Source of the DNA: Cololabis saira
Lineage: Eukaryota > Chordata > Actinopteri > Beloniformes > Belonidae
DNA: 64,000 bases
Assembly (NCBI RefSeq): GCF_033807715.1
Contig: NC_084597.1
Coordinates: 7,134,647-7,198,646 of the forward strand
Direction: 5' to 3'
Part shown: positions 55,701-64,000 of the stretch, piece by piece
How the letters are laid out: every line of letters begins with the position of its first letter
How positions within the stretch are numbered: position 1 is the first letter of the stretch
Notes under the pieces: model-generated
Told to the model about the DNA's origin: nothing
The model's database searches: none
What the model saw: the letters and a program-made list of their open reading frames with translations, nothing else
Program-made: the position numbers and the translations under genes

Positions 55701-57013
55701 CTACTAAGGATCAGACTGCAGCCACAACGGTTAAGGCTCTGTGGACATCCCTAATTCAGCCCTTCGGGTGCCCTGAAAGGCTTTTATCGGATCAGGGAGG
55801 TGCTTTTGAGTCAGCTCTAATGCAGCAGCTTTGTGAGATGTATGGATGCACCAAAGCACGGACCACACCATATCATCCTCAGGGGAATGGAGCTTGTGAA
55901 CGCTTTAATCAAACCCTGCTTGGCCTGTTGAGCTCCTTGGACTCCCAGAATCATCCCCGGTGGCACACCAAGTTGCCTGAGCTGCTCCAGGCTTACAACA
56001 ACTCCACACACGCCAGTACCGGATTGGCTCCCCATTATGTGCTGTTTGGCCGACATGCCAGGTTGCCAGTTGATGTGGTTCACCAGGTGTCCCCACCTCA
56101 ATCGAAGTACACCTTGGATGGGTGGGTTGAAAGCCATCACCATGCCCTTCGTGAGGCATTTACCAAAGTGAAGGCGCAGGCCGAACGTCGTCAGGCCTGG
56201 GATCAGGCTCGATACAACCGGACTGCTCATGCCATACCCTTGCTGTCAGGGGAAAGGGTTCTGATAAGGAACTTCCGTCGACGGGCCCAAGGGAAGTTAT
56301 CTCCCCGATGGGGCCCTCAACGGTTTGTCATACTGGCGCAACCCAATCCCGAACAGCCAGTGTACGTTGTCCGACCAGAGGCCAAGGAAGGACCTGTCCG
56401 TACAATTCATCGCAACAATTTGCGTTTGTGTATCTTTGATCCGGCAACTACTGCTTTCCCAGTGGATGACAGGGACTCTAGCCAAGAACGTCCCCCATTG
56501 GAAGACCTTCTGACAAAGGTACTCCCCCCAGTGGCTAGACTGGCTGGCCCTACTCTGACGACTTCAGGTGGGGCGCCCACAAACTTGAGTATGGCACCCC
56601 ACTTCGTGCAATTGAACTTGAACTCTCAACTTCCAGCTACCCACTCTGATCAGGTCCCTGAACATTCTGATCTGGTGCCCAATGCTCCCTGCTCTGATTC
56701 AGACAGTGTCCTAAACTATAGTGCTTCTGATACCCCATCCACCTCTCAAGATGCAGATCAAGGCCGAATTAGGCCAGCTCGTGACGCAGGCCCTGTCTCT
56801 CCTGAGCCCGACCATACATCGTTGTTTTTATGTAATGATGACGATGTCCCTGAACAGCATGTATTAGGTGGGGTATCCTCTAGTAGTACCCGCCCAGGGC
56901 CCGAAGAAGGCCCCAGTAACTCTGCTGCAGGTGTGGGCGAGAGCAACACCCACCTAAGACGTTCCCACCGGATTAACTTTGGCATGCGCCCTCTTCGCTT
57001 CCGACAATTGTAG
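52658..57013 (+). CDS. pol: Pol of the Ty3/Gypsy element (protease, RT, RNase H, integrase)
   Basis: An open -1 frame of about 1,450 codons with no early ATG, so it is probably made as Gag-Pol. Numbering from 52709: aspartic protease ILDTGSQVTLFS at about 35-46; reverse transcriptase with FCVDYRKLN, TRMPFGLCNAPATF and catalytic YLDD at about 515; RNase H LYTDASLEGLGAVLSQ at about 664; integrase zinc finger H-H-C-C (YHQAAGHTSAEKV ... CRTCQ) at about 900-945; integrase core Asp in GLDFLS, Asp in LLSDQGGAF and Glu in ACERFNQT, the last two exactly 35 residues apart (D,D35E). A GPY/F-like module (GKLSPRWGPQRFVI) follows. The acidic, Ser/Thr-rich tail of about 180 residues has no known domain. No inactivating mutation was seen. 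Confidence 0.95.
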   Translation, partial: ETSTLPGFSASPATVGQVTGTKAGLDPSEKPSFVGRCPEVSVNIRGKDIPCILDTGSQVTLFSHSLFHRHFGADLIKDPDDLSWLALKAANGLKIPYVGYAVVDMAVGGIALPEQGVIVVQDDCVDTERGLLGMNVISQCWEILFQCGHPGQRAFRSSLSPFAGRAWEKAFAACRQLQALSPLAPVQGTAKLHRQAPAVIPPETEMMVWAHVPQTMCSPDTLVLVEDLSGDSEGDREWRVARTISQVRGGKVPVRLCNPHPFQIELPQRKALAAVSQIEPEEVQAPARLELQPTGPQEVEVSVCRVEAAAVHHTPGATASWNPEVKHPALELQGDGLSPEEEHKLTAFLEKWTSVFAAHDEDFGCTGVVRHQIPTGTAPPSRERYRPVPPKLHAELRVLLQGMLDSGVITESSSPWAAPIVLVRKKDGTLRFCVDYRKLNAFTHKDAFPLPRIEESLTSLKKAAWYSTLDLASGYWQVEVAPEDQEKTAFATALGLYQFTRMPFGLCNAPATFQRLMQRCLGSYVHDYLLIYLDDVIVYSPDFQSHLDHLEAVFQRFSDHGLKLQPRKCRLFQREVKYLGHVVSCGGVATDPEKTQAVRNWPVPTTTKEVRSFLGFVGYYRRFVPSFSRLAAPLTKLLQGIAGRDSSPVTWTADCQDAFEKMKAALLSAPILAYADFTLPFKLYTDASLEGLGAVLSQVQEGQERVIAYASRSLVGAERNDQNYSSFKLELLALKWAVTDKFKDYLWGAQFTVFTDNNPLVHLDTARLGAVEQRWVAQLSNYSFDLKYRPGSSNQNADLLSRLPQTTKATVQADGLHVSVPSASAPVVDPPVSVNLWRERQQQDVDLSQLRGWLETGKAPSSELRRTSSPWLSHLLQEWERLMEQDGILYRLVEEPDTRTPTQQLIVPPKYTQGLWAEYHQAAGHTSAEKVLSILRRRFFWPRMSKEVQIWTKECRTCQVSKAGPHARAPLQSIKTSYPWEVVGLDFLSLGRPGDTYPYILVMTDLFSRYALAVPTKDQTAATTVKALWTSLIQPFGCPERLLSDQGGAFESALMQQLCEMYGCTKARTTPYHPQGNGACERFNQTLLGLLSSLDSQNHPRWHTKLPELLQAYNNSTHASTGLAPHYVLFGRHARLPVDVVHQVSPPQSKYTLDGWVESHHHALREAFTKVKAQAERRQAWDQARYNRTAHAIPLLSGERVLIRNFRRRAQGKLSPRWGPQRFVILAQPNPEQPVYVVRPEAKEGPVRTIHRNNLRLCIFDPATTAFPVDDRDSSQERPPLEDLLTKVLPPVARLAGPTLTTSGGAPTNLSMAPHFVQLNLNSQLPATHSDQVPEHSDLVPNAPCSDSDSVLNYSASDTPSTSQDADQGRIRPARDAGPVSPEPDHTSLFLCNDDDVPEQHVLGGVSSSSTRPGPEEGPSNSAAGVGESNTHLRRSHRINFGMRPLRFRQL
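52676..52716 (+). promoter_or_regulatory. Predicted -1 ribosomal frameshift signal at gag/pol
   Basis: GGGTTTT (52676-52682) fits X XXY YYZ in the gag frame (CAG GGT TTT). After an 8-nt spacer comes a hairpin: CCGGCCACT (52691-52699) pairs with AGTGACCGG (52708-52716) with one mismatch and an 8-nt loop. The loop contains the gag TAG. pol lies in the -1 frame and is open from 52658, so a slip here gives Gag-Pol. Confidence 0.75.
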
Positions 57014-57032
57014 CGGCCGGGACGGCCGCTGG

Positions 57033-57049
57033 AAAAAGCAGGGGGGAAA
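57033..57049 (+). other. Polypurine tract
   Basis: AAAAAGCAGGGGGGAAA lies directly before the 3' LTR. It is the RNase H-resistant primer site for plus-strand DNA. Confidence 0.88.
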
Positions 57050-58228
57050 TGTCGCGGCTGACGGCGACTGAACTGTGATTTTAACAGTTTTTTATTGAAA
57101 ATGCTGTGGACAGTGAACTGTGTGCAGGAGAGCAATTCAACTGGGACTTGGCTGACAATTGCGCAGGGGTGGGTGTGTCTTCCCTTGTTGTGCTCTCTTC
57201 ACAGGTGAAGCAAATCTTGCAATCAAGGCTCTCAGGTGGAGACAGCGGTGATAAAAAGGGGAAACAGATGCGGCGCAGCGTTTGAACGCACGGCAGAGAG
57301 ACCGACAGCGCTGGAGGCTGAACGCAGAGGGAGATTCCTGCTTGCCTTCCTGGACGTTGAGAGGGACCCCCGCTTGATCACCTCATTTGTTGGGAACATC
57401 GCTCTCTATTTTCTCACATAGAGGAACGGTCTACCCTGGAGCTCGAACACGAGTGAGTGTAACTTCTTATAACTCAGTCCACTGATTGCACTCTTTTCCT
57501 GCCTTCCAGCCTGGTTTGACTCGCCGACGCTGTTCCTCTCCTGAGAGTCTGCCGGACCCCACCCCCTCACCTGCCGGACTGATCCCACGTCTGTTTTCCT
57601 GGTGCGGGACGCCAGAGCTCCCCCAGCGCACACAGTCAGGCGCGCAGAGACTGTAGGCCCTGGGCGGGCCAGTACAGACTGTTGGCTCATTGTATGGCCA
57701 CGGGTTTTTACCACTGACTTTTATCATAGTTTTACTTATTGTCCTTTTTATTATATTGTCTCGGCTGAGCATTTTTAATTCCTATTCTTATTTGTTTTAG
57801 GGGCCACTGACTGACATCATTATCTGGGGGATACAGGATTTGATTGTAGGGAGGGGGGTTGAAAGGGTTTGGGGCCACTATAGATGTTTCACGAGACCTG
57901 CTTTTAATGGTGTTTGCATGTGTTTTGGAAACTTATTGTTTGGTTACCATTGGCTAATGCCGTGATCCTTATTTGATTCTGATATTGGTTTCTTGCAGTG
58001 GTGTATCTAGGTCTCAGTCTAATTCTGGTGGCCAAGCTATTTAATTTGAGCCCCCTCCTCCCGTCGTTGTTTTTAATATTATTAGTGGCAGATCTTAACC
58101 CCCAGATTTCTTTTACCCCAGTGAGCCGAAAATATATTACTTGTTGTTCACTATTGAATAAAGTGTCGTAACCTTCCACCTGCTTCTGTGGTCTATTGGG
58201 GATCGAAAAGAACCTACCGATTGTGACA
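57050..58228 (+). repeat. 3' LTR
   Basis: 1,179 bp, TG...CA, offset 6,591 from the 5' LTR with four substitutions and no indel. The poly(A) signal AATAAA is at 58157-58162. Confidence 0.95.
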
Positions 58229-58369
58229 TGTGTGTATGAGCGTGTATATGTATGTGTGGCTAAATGTGTCTGTGTGTGTGTGTATGCATATGTGTGGCTA
58301 TGTGTGTGTATGTGTGCATGCATGAATGTATGAATATGTATATGTGTACGTGAGTGTGTATACAGTAGA
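58229..58369. repeat. TG-rich sequence continuing the interrupted LINE 3' UTR
   Basis: TGTGTGTATGAGCGTGTATA and related TATG/TGTG repeats resemble the sequence on the other side of the Gypsy insertion. The 5' end of the LINE fragment is not resolved. Confidence 0.5.
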
Positions 58370-58641
58370 TGAGATGGAAGAACATATTATTCGCATTGTG
58401 GCTGTTGAGCAAGCTTCCACCAGCACAATGGCTTCTGACCAGGCTTCCACCTGCAAGATAGACATGGATTTTTTTGCAAATCCAGAGAATATAGTGGAGA
58501 AGCAAATCATTGTGATCCGCAAAGCACACTGTCTTGTGGACATGATGAATGCATTTACAGACAGCTGCATACTAGATGCTAATATTTCAATCAGGCGTGT
58601 GCTTGAACGTGGTGAAGTTGAGGCTGGAGTGGGAGTGGGGC
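58370..58641 (+). pseudogene. Unidentified coding fragment, possibly HECT-like
   Basis: An open frame reads EEHIIRIVAVEQASTSTMAS, KIDMDFFANPENIVEKQIIV, CLVDMMNAFTDSCILDANIS and RVLERGEVEAGVGVG. The residue pattern is protein-like, without repeat artefacts. The stretch V-D-M-M-N-A-F-x-D followed by an acidic-basic loop resembles the start of C-terminal regions in uncharacterised fish HECT-type ubiquitin ligase-like proteins, but this is impression only. It is truncated on the left by TG repeats and on the right by the fold-back element at 58642. It could be a remnant of a host gene or of a mobile-element gene. Confidence 0.35.
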
Positions 58642-59025
58642 ATAGACATATATAAAGGCTAGATGACTCGTCCGCGCTGCTGCCAATGCAGAGCGAAGTG
58701 GTCACACGGCGGCCATCTTGCCACAGGAGAGCTCGCTCACTTTAACATTGTGTTTAATGGTGCCTGTACTGCTTAAACAACCTTAACTTGCTCAATTCTC
58801 AACGGATTTTCAAACAGTTTGGTTTTTTATGAACGTCAGAGATGTAGTTATGACACTGCATACTTATGAATAATTATAAACATAGAAAAACGTACTTTTA
58901 TATGAAAATAATCAGAAACAGATAGCTATGACATGATATTTATATTAAATCAATATTTCTATAGTATTCTTAGTAATATTTATATTTACATTATAACATA
59001 TATACATATATTATTACCATATAAC

Positions 59026-59027
<2 letters not shown>

Positions 59028-59066
<39 letters not shown>
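59028..59066. repeat. (TA)n at the centre of the first palindrome
   Basis: ATGTATATATATATATATA run between the inverted arms. Confidence 0.9.
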
Positions 59067-59079
<13 letters not shown>

Positions 59080-60029
59080 TTATATATTATATTATAACAT
59101 GTATTTATATGACATTATAACATGTTTATATATTATTACATTATGATGTATTTATATCATGACATTATAACATCTGTGTATATGTGTATATATATATGTT
59201 ATATGGTAATGATATATATATGTATATATGTTATAATGTAAATATAAATGTTACTAAGAATACTATAGAAATATTGATTTAATATAAATACCATGTCATG
59301 GCTATCTGTTTCTGGTTATTTTCATATAAAAGTACGTTTTTCAATGTTTATAGTTATTCACAAGTATGCATACATCTCTGACGTTCATAACAAACCAAAC
59401 TGTTTGAGAATCTGTTGTGAATTGAGCAAGTTATGGTTGTTTTGCAGTACAGGCACCATTAAACACAATGTTAAAGTGAGCGAGCTCTCCTGTGGCAAAA
59501 TGGCCGCCGTGTGACGACGTCGTTCACCGGCGGCCATCTTGCCACAGGAGAGACGCTCACTCATAACATTGTGTTTAATGCTGCATGTACTGCTTAAACA
59601 ACCTTAACTTGCTCAATTCTCAACAGATTTTCAAACAGTTTGGTTTGTTATGAACGTCAGAGATGTAGTTATGACACTGCATACTTGTGAATAATTATAA
59701 ACATTGAAAAACGTACTTTTGTATGAAAATGACAAGAAACAGATAGCTATGACATGGTATTTATATTAAATGAATATTTCAAGTAAATTGACTTATTTTC
59801 ATAAAGCGCCTTTCTACAAAGAAATTTACGTTTTACGTCTCATTTATTCATTCACACACGCACTAATATACTTGGGAAACAGTTAGGCACCAAATATAAT
59901 ATATTTAATTTTCTCAAATGACAAAAATAAGAACTTTATTGATCCCACATAGGAGTAATTCATGTTATATCAGCTATAGAGAACAAGGTAGATATAAAAA
60001 AGATATATACTCCCTCACAAAAATAAGAA

Positions 60030-60123
60030 TATTATTTTATTGTCTGAAAAATGGTTCAAATGTTATTTTATTGTCTGAAAAATGGTTCAAATGTTATTTT
60101 ATTGTCTGAAAAATGGTTCAAAT
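60030..60123. repeat. 31-bp tandem repeat, three copies
   Basis: Units containing TTTTATTGTCTGAAAAATGG and TTCAAATG recur at 31-bp spacing (GTCTGAAAA at 60042, 60073 and 60104), at the centre of the second inverted pair. Confidence 0.9.
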
Positions 60124-60538
60124 ATATTATTTTGTTACTTGAAACATGTAAAATATGTTTTATTGATGAGAAAATATGTTTCTCTATTTTTCTTATTTTT
60201 GTGAGGGGGGATATATATTGTTTTTCACCACTACCTTGTTCTCTATAGCTGATATAACATGAATTACTCCTACGTGGGATCAATAAAGTTCTTATTTTTG
60301 CCATCTGAGAAAATTAAGTATATTATATTTGGTGCCTAACTGTTTCCCAAGTATATTAGTGCGTGTGTGAATGAATAAAAGACGTAAAACGTAAATGTCT
60401 TTGTAGTAAGGAGCTTAAAGGAAATACATGTATTAGTTTACAGCGCAGTCTTGCCACATCCAATATGGCGGCGTCGTTGACGCATCGTAGCAGCAGCAAA
60501 ACCACTCCATGTGGTCTACGTATATATATGTCTATGGC

Positions 60539-60893
60539 TACGAGCGTGTGGTTTTCTTCAGGGGATGTTAGTTTGGTTTATGTTTTTATATTCGTATTAT
60601 CCAACTGTAAATATATACACTGAGAAATGTTTTATTTTACATACTAAATGAATGTCTGTATGCCTGCAGTTTTTCAATAAAGTTTGGGGGAAAATAAATA
60701 AATAAAAGACCCCAACCACGTGGTTAATATAAACATTGATCCCATAGGTGGAGAGGGCTGGTTCTGGAGGCTCGTCCGCTCGTCCAATCCGGTGCCGCCA
60801 GAGAAGAAACTACAACTCCCAGCAGCCTTTGCTCCTGGTTTCTCACGTGTCCTTTGTTCCGCACACGTGGTCCACCAAGCGCAAATAATACTT
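60539..60893. promoter_or_regulatory. Unassigned region with a promoter-like GC-richer segment
   Basis: Bases 60740-60890 are richer in GC than the surroundings and contain a CCAAT box (GTCCAATCCGG at 60782) and ACTACAACTCCCAGCAGCC (60809-60827), which resembles the ZNF143/THAP11 motif of housekeeping promoters. No adjacent first exon was found, so a promoter is only a possibility. Confidence 0.35.
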
Positions 60894-61034
60894 TTTTCTT
60901 TTTTTTTTCTTGAATATATCTTTATTTACAAACAACAAGGCATCAAACTTTATCCAAATGCTTCAAGGAACAGGCGCATTGAGAGAAAACAGAAGGAAAA
61001 TAAATTAAATGAAAAGGAAAATAATTAAAGGGGC

Positions 61035-61769
61035 CAGGGGCGTCAATTGGGTATGGCAAGTTAGCACCTTGGCTTCAAGGGAAAATTTAAATGTTTGTTT
61101 TTTAAATACATTTATGGAATTACTCTGTCTATTTGAATTGATTATTCTATTATTTAATACATATAAAATAACTACAAATGCAAATCAGAACAACATGATC
61201 GATTTTACTAGTTATTACACTGCAAAAACTCAAAATCAAAAAGAATATTTTGTCTTATTTCTAGTTAAAATGTCTAATTTTTAGTCAGAAAAATCTCATT
61301 ACATTTAAGACAGGACTCAAAAACTCAAACAACAACAATTTCCATCTGTTTCAAGTAGATTTTCACTTAAAATAAGTAGAACATTTTTTTTTGCTTGTAA
61401 TGAGAAGATAAATCTTGTCCCACTGGCAGATTTTTCTACTTATTTCAATTGAAAATTTACTTGAAACAGGTAAAAAAGGTCAAATAAGTTATTTTTCTGG
61501 CGATGACTCTTGTTTTAAGTGTAATGAGACTAAAAATGCCTAAAAATGAGACATTTTAACTAGAAATAAGACAAATATTCCTGGTAAGATTTTGAGTTTT
61601 TGCAGTGAGCGAGACTGCATTTGAAAAAGTTCCAGTTTTCTTGACCACACAGATAAACTACATAAACTTCTGTGATGAGTATTTGCTGGACGTGTTGATT
61701 GATACTCTAGTTAAGTTCTGTGACTCGTAACCTTGCCGTACCTTAGCTTTGACTGAATTGACGCCGCTG
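61035..61769. mobile_element. hAT-type MITE (CAGGGGCGTCAATT / TTGACGCCGCTG ends)
   Basis: A perfect 8-bp TSD AAAGGGGC lies at 61027-61034 and 61770-61777. The right part matches, inverted, the sequence at 8941-9110. Another MITE is nested at 61217-61606. Confidence 0.87.
61217..61606. mobile_element. Palindromic MITE (CACTGCAAAAACTCAAAAT ends)
   Basis: Inverted ends CACTGCAAAAACTCAAAATC and GATTTTGAGTTTTTGCAGTG with an internal fold-back (CATTACATTTAAGACAGGAC against CTTGTTTTAAGTGTAATGAG). A related truncated copy is at 37630-37940. No TSD is clear. Confidence 0.75.
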
Positions 61770-62123
61770 AAAGGGGCTAAGGCTTATCCAATAAATTATA
61801 TTCAACAATTATGTTCAAAAGTTGTATTGCATTTCTTTTTGTCATGAGTTTAAGGGCTTTAGAAAAGTGAAGGAATAATTCGTTATGGAATACACACAAT
61901 CGAGGTTTCACTTTCATATACTTGGATTTGTGGATATGGAATTTACCCAGAATTATGATATTATTAATAAGAAAGTCATCATTGGTATTGTCCATTGAAA
62001 GTCCAAAAAATAATAGCTTTTCGTGAGTCCTGCAGATCAAAAACCTTTGGGTGAAGCCAGTCATGTATATCCTACCAAAGGATATTAGAATGCATTCAAA
62101 AAATAAATGATCGGTGGTTTCAC

Positions 62124-62658
62124 TAGGGTTGCCACCCGTCCCGTAAAATACGGAATTGTCCTTTATTTGAGAAAAAAATGTTGCATCCCGTATTGAACTA
62201 ATACGGGATGCGATTTGTACCGTATTTTCATTATCTTTTACACCATATTCTAGTTGAATTATTGAAATAAATTAACTTTTACACCATATTCTAGTTGAAT
62301 TATTGAAATAAATTAACTTTTACACCATATTCTAGTTGGATTATTGAAATAAATTAACTTTTACACCATATTCTTCACCTCTAGGCTATATTACATCTGG
62401 GCTGATGTGGACATACGTAGCATAGGAGGATATTTCAGTTGCTAGTATGGTTGTCTGTCTGTACAGTCATGCAAGTTCAATGCTATTAAAGCACTTTAAA
62501 CTTGAAATTAAAGCATTTTGTTTTTTTATATAAAAATTTTATATAAAAATAAACACATTTTTATTCAGTTTAGAAGTTTGGGGGCTTTTTTCTTTTGGCT
62601 CCTACGCTGCTGAAATCAGGGCGTCCCTTATTTCTATTTCTGAAAGGTGGCAACCCTA
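62124..62658. mobile_element. hAT-type MITE (TAGGGTTGCCACC ends) with 41-bp tandem repeats
   Basis: Ends TAGGGTTGCCACCCGTCCCG and GGTGGCAACCCTA, with an exact 8-bp TSD GGTTTCAC (62116-62123 and 62659-62666). Between 62237 and 62372 a 41-bp unit beginning CTTTTACACCATATTCTAGT is repeated about 3.4 times. Confidence 0.9.
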
Positions 62659-63190
62659 GGTTTCACATTCATCACGAAATACACAGTTATTAGTTTCAAT
62701 ACCAAATCGCTGTCGCAACAAATCACTGGATGGGTATACATCATTTAAGGTTTAAGGAGTTCTTTTGCTTTGGGAGTAATTGGAAATTTTAAGTATTTTG
62801 TTCGCAACATGGTGATGATATGTTTGGGGTAAAACTGTAAGATTGACTTTCTGTAGGATATGAGATGAAATTAAATGTATTTTTAATTGATTTGTTTGGA
62901 ATTTTAACCTCATTAAAGTCACAGCCACATAACAAAAGTTGTGGAAAATGAGGGTTGATAGGAGTAGGATTAGTTAAAACACCTTTTATCAAATTCAAAA
63001 CAGATTTGGGGATGACTTTGGTGATAGATTTAAATGTATTACGGTTGCAAGGAAGGTTATATTTAAGGCAAAAGTTCTTATATGATCACAAATCACCACC
63101 GCTATCAAGAAGATACTTATTGACTACATGTATGATACAAAATGAAGATGATTCACTAAATGCATTTGAAAGATGAGGAATAATTATTCA

Positions 63191-63701
63191 GACATGAATA
63201 TTGTATTTGACATGAGATATATGAATCTCTACTGATCAATAACAAAATAAACTCAAGAAAATGGATGACATTAAAAGTTAGAAGATGGCATAGAAAGGTA
63301 AATGTTTCCACTCTAACACAATGCATTGCAAACCTCCCTCTACAACAGTGATTCTCAGACGGGGATCTGCGGACTCCTAGTGGTCAATGGTGTCATTGCA
63401 AGAGGTATTTCTAAAAAGATAGTGTGACATTTATAGAAATAGATTATTATTTTACTCAAATGTGACCAAGACCTTTATCTACCTAAACTACAGAGGGTCC
63501 CATGACCTTCTTTTTTTTTTTTTTAATGTATTTATTAGATTTTTGTTTGCAGTTTCCAACAAGACAAACATCAGTCACAGTTACAGACAACAAAGCAAAC
63601 TTTTTCTCCCCGTTCTCCCTCCCATCCTCTTGTCCCCTAGAAAGAATAAGAAAAATGGGTTAGAATAATAAAAAATAAATAAATAAATAAATAAAATAAA
63701 A

Positions 63702-63760
<59 letters not shown>

Positions 63761-64000
63761 ATACAAATAAAAATAAATAAATAATAATAATAGAGCAAAA
63801 CGGGGAAAAACATTAATAGATATAGTATTGATTAAGAAACACTTAAACATAGATATCCATTAAATAAGTACCCTGGATGTGATACAGTATACAGTATACG
63901 CATGCCCGTGTGAATACAGACATACATACAAATACATGCATACAAATATTGAGATCAATTATGACATTGATGTATTTTAAGGACATTTTCAGGCCATTAT
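63191..64000. other. Unassigned sequence and (AAAT)n microsatellite
   Basis: An AAAT/AAATA tract occupies 63668-63790. Before it, a T16 run at 63511 and TTTATTAGATTTTTGTTTGC suggest another retrotransposon 3' end in minus orientation. No gene was recognised up to the window end. Confidence 0.5.

Larger units (their letters stand above)
50459..58228 (+). mobile_element. Complete Ty3/Gypsy LTR retrotransposon
   Basis: 7.77 kb: LTR (50459-51637), primer binding site, gag, pol, polypurine tract, LTR (57050-58228). Both LTRs are 1,179 bp, begin TGTCGCGG and end TTGTGACA. Flanks read TGTG on both sides, compatible with a 4-bp TSD, but the target is a TG-rich tract. Domain order protease-RT-RNase H-integrase is that of Ty3/Gypsy. 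There is no env-like ORF after pol. No stop or frameshift is seen in gag or pol apart from the expected -1 frame change, so the copy may be autonomous. Confidence 0.95.
58642..60538. mobile_element. Composite fold-back element
   Basis: Outer ends CATAGACATATATA (58642) and TATATATGTCTATG (about 60525-60538) are inverted. Inside, three copies of an arm (58705-59000 forward, 59225-59515 inverted, 59528-59790 forward) begin CGGCGGCCATCTTGCCACAG. A second inverted pair lies at 59812-60030 and 60183-60410. No coding sequence. It looks like nested palindromic MITEs; the superfamily is undetermined. Confidence 0.7.
60894..63190 (-). mobile_element. Second L1/Tx1-clade LINE, decayed 3' part, with nested MITEs
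   Basis: On the minus strand the pieces are about 63190-62659, 62123-61770 and 61034-60894. They join across two hAT MITEs and end in TTGTAAATAAAGATATATTC with an A-rich tail (60894-60911). Protein traces include PINPHFPQLLLCGCDF, RFGIETNNCVF joined across the MITE to TTDHLFFEC, and IIILGKFHIHKSKYMKVKP, all typical of the C-terminal region of Tx1/L1 ORF2. Stops and frameshifts are frequent. The 5' border is uncertain. Confidence 0.75.

Noticed and set aside
57014..57049. Possible env-like gene after pol
   Set aside because: Only 36 bases separate the pol stop from the 3' LTR, so there is no room for env.
52884..57135. Minus-strand frames within pol, some over 120 codons
   Set aside because: Shadows of the dense pol coding sequence. 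No independent domain is seen.
62237..62390. Regular 41-bp repeats considered as a CRISPR-like array
   Set aside because: Units are contiguous without variable spacers, and the host is a vertebrate. It is a minisatellite in a MITE.

Overview
The window looks like intergenic or intronic DNA from a teleost fish. It is AT-rich and saturated with transposable elements typical of fish: L1/Tx1-clade and L2-clade LINEs, a Ty3/Gypsy LTR retrotransposon, a DIRS element, PIF/Harbinger elements with Myb-like exons, and many hAT-type MITEs (short non-autonomous DNA elements). It also holds long (CCTT)n, (TA)n, (TG)n, (TAA)n and (AAAT)n microsatellites. I found no confident host protein-coding gene. The coding sequence present belongs to mobile elements, apart from one unidentified ORF fragment near 58.5 kb and one interrupted 5S rRNA gene copy. 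Element borders were set mainly from terminal inverted repeats (TIRs) and target-site duplications (TSDs) read directly in the sequence.

Layout. 0-3 kb: a hAT MITE holding two further hAT MITEs, one of which keeps a broken BED zinc-finger exon. 3.2-4.6 kb: MITE ends around a 500-base assembly gap. 5.3-12.3 kb: several hAT MITEs (8-bp TSDs), a TTAA-type MITE and a hAT element sitting in a (TA)n tract. 14.4-15.6 kb: an L2 3' fragment and a MITE between direct repeats. 18.3-23.5 kb: a 5'-truncated but open L1/Tx1 LINE on the minus strand, with a 14-bp TSD, an A23 tail and a very GC-rich 3' UTR. 23.6-25.7 kb: a MITE swollen by about 1.8 kb of CCTT repeats. 26.3-35.4 kb: a nest in which a degenerate L2 LINE is interrupted by a Harbinger element and by a hAT element, and the hAT element contains a DIRS retroelement. 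35.7-43.7 kb: hAT and Harbinger elements, including a recognisable hATC dimerisation domain and Myb/SANT exons. 46-50.3 kb: Harbinger-like MITEs, a 5S rRNA gene cut in two by a hAT MITE, and a 485-bp copy of part of that MITE placed inside a LINE 3' UTR. 50.5-58.2 kb: a complete, young-looking Ty3/Gypsy element (LTR-gag-pol-LTR). 58.3-60.5 kb: an ORF fragment followed by large fold-back repeats. 60.9-63.2 kb: a decayed second L1/Tx1 LINE carrying nested MITEs.

How the parts work. The Gypsy element has everything expected of an autonomous copy: LTRs differing at four sites in 1,179 bp, a primer binding site, a polypurine tract, Gag with a zinc knuckle, and Pol with protease, RT, RNase H and a D,D35E integrase. 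A slippery heptamer followed by a hairpin sits at the gag/pol junction. The 18-23 kb LINE has an intact open frame but lacks its 5' end. The DIRS, L2 and second L1 copies are dead. The MITEs would depend on transposases encoded elsewhere. The strongest novelty leads are the gag-pol frameshift signal, the 17-bp stem enclosing the primer binding site, the nested DIRS with its internal complementary region, the split 5S gene, and the 485-bp templated duplication.
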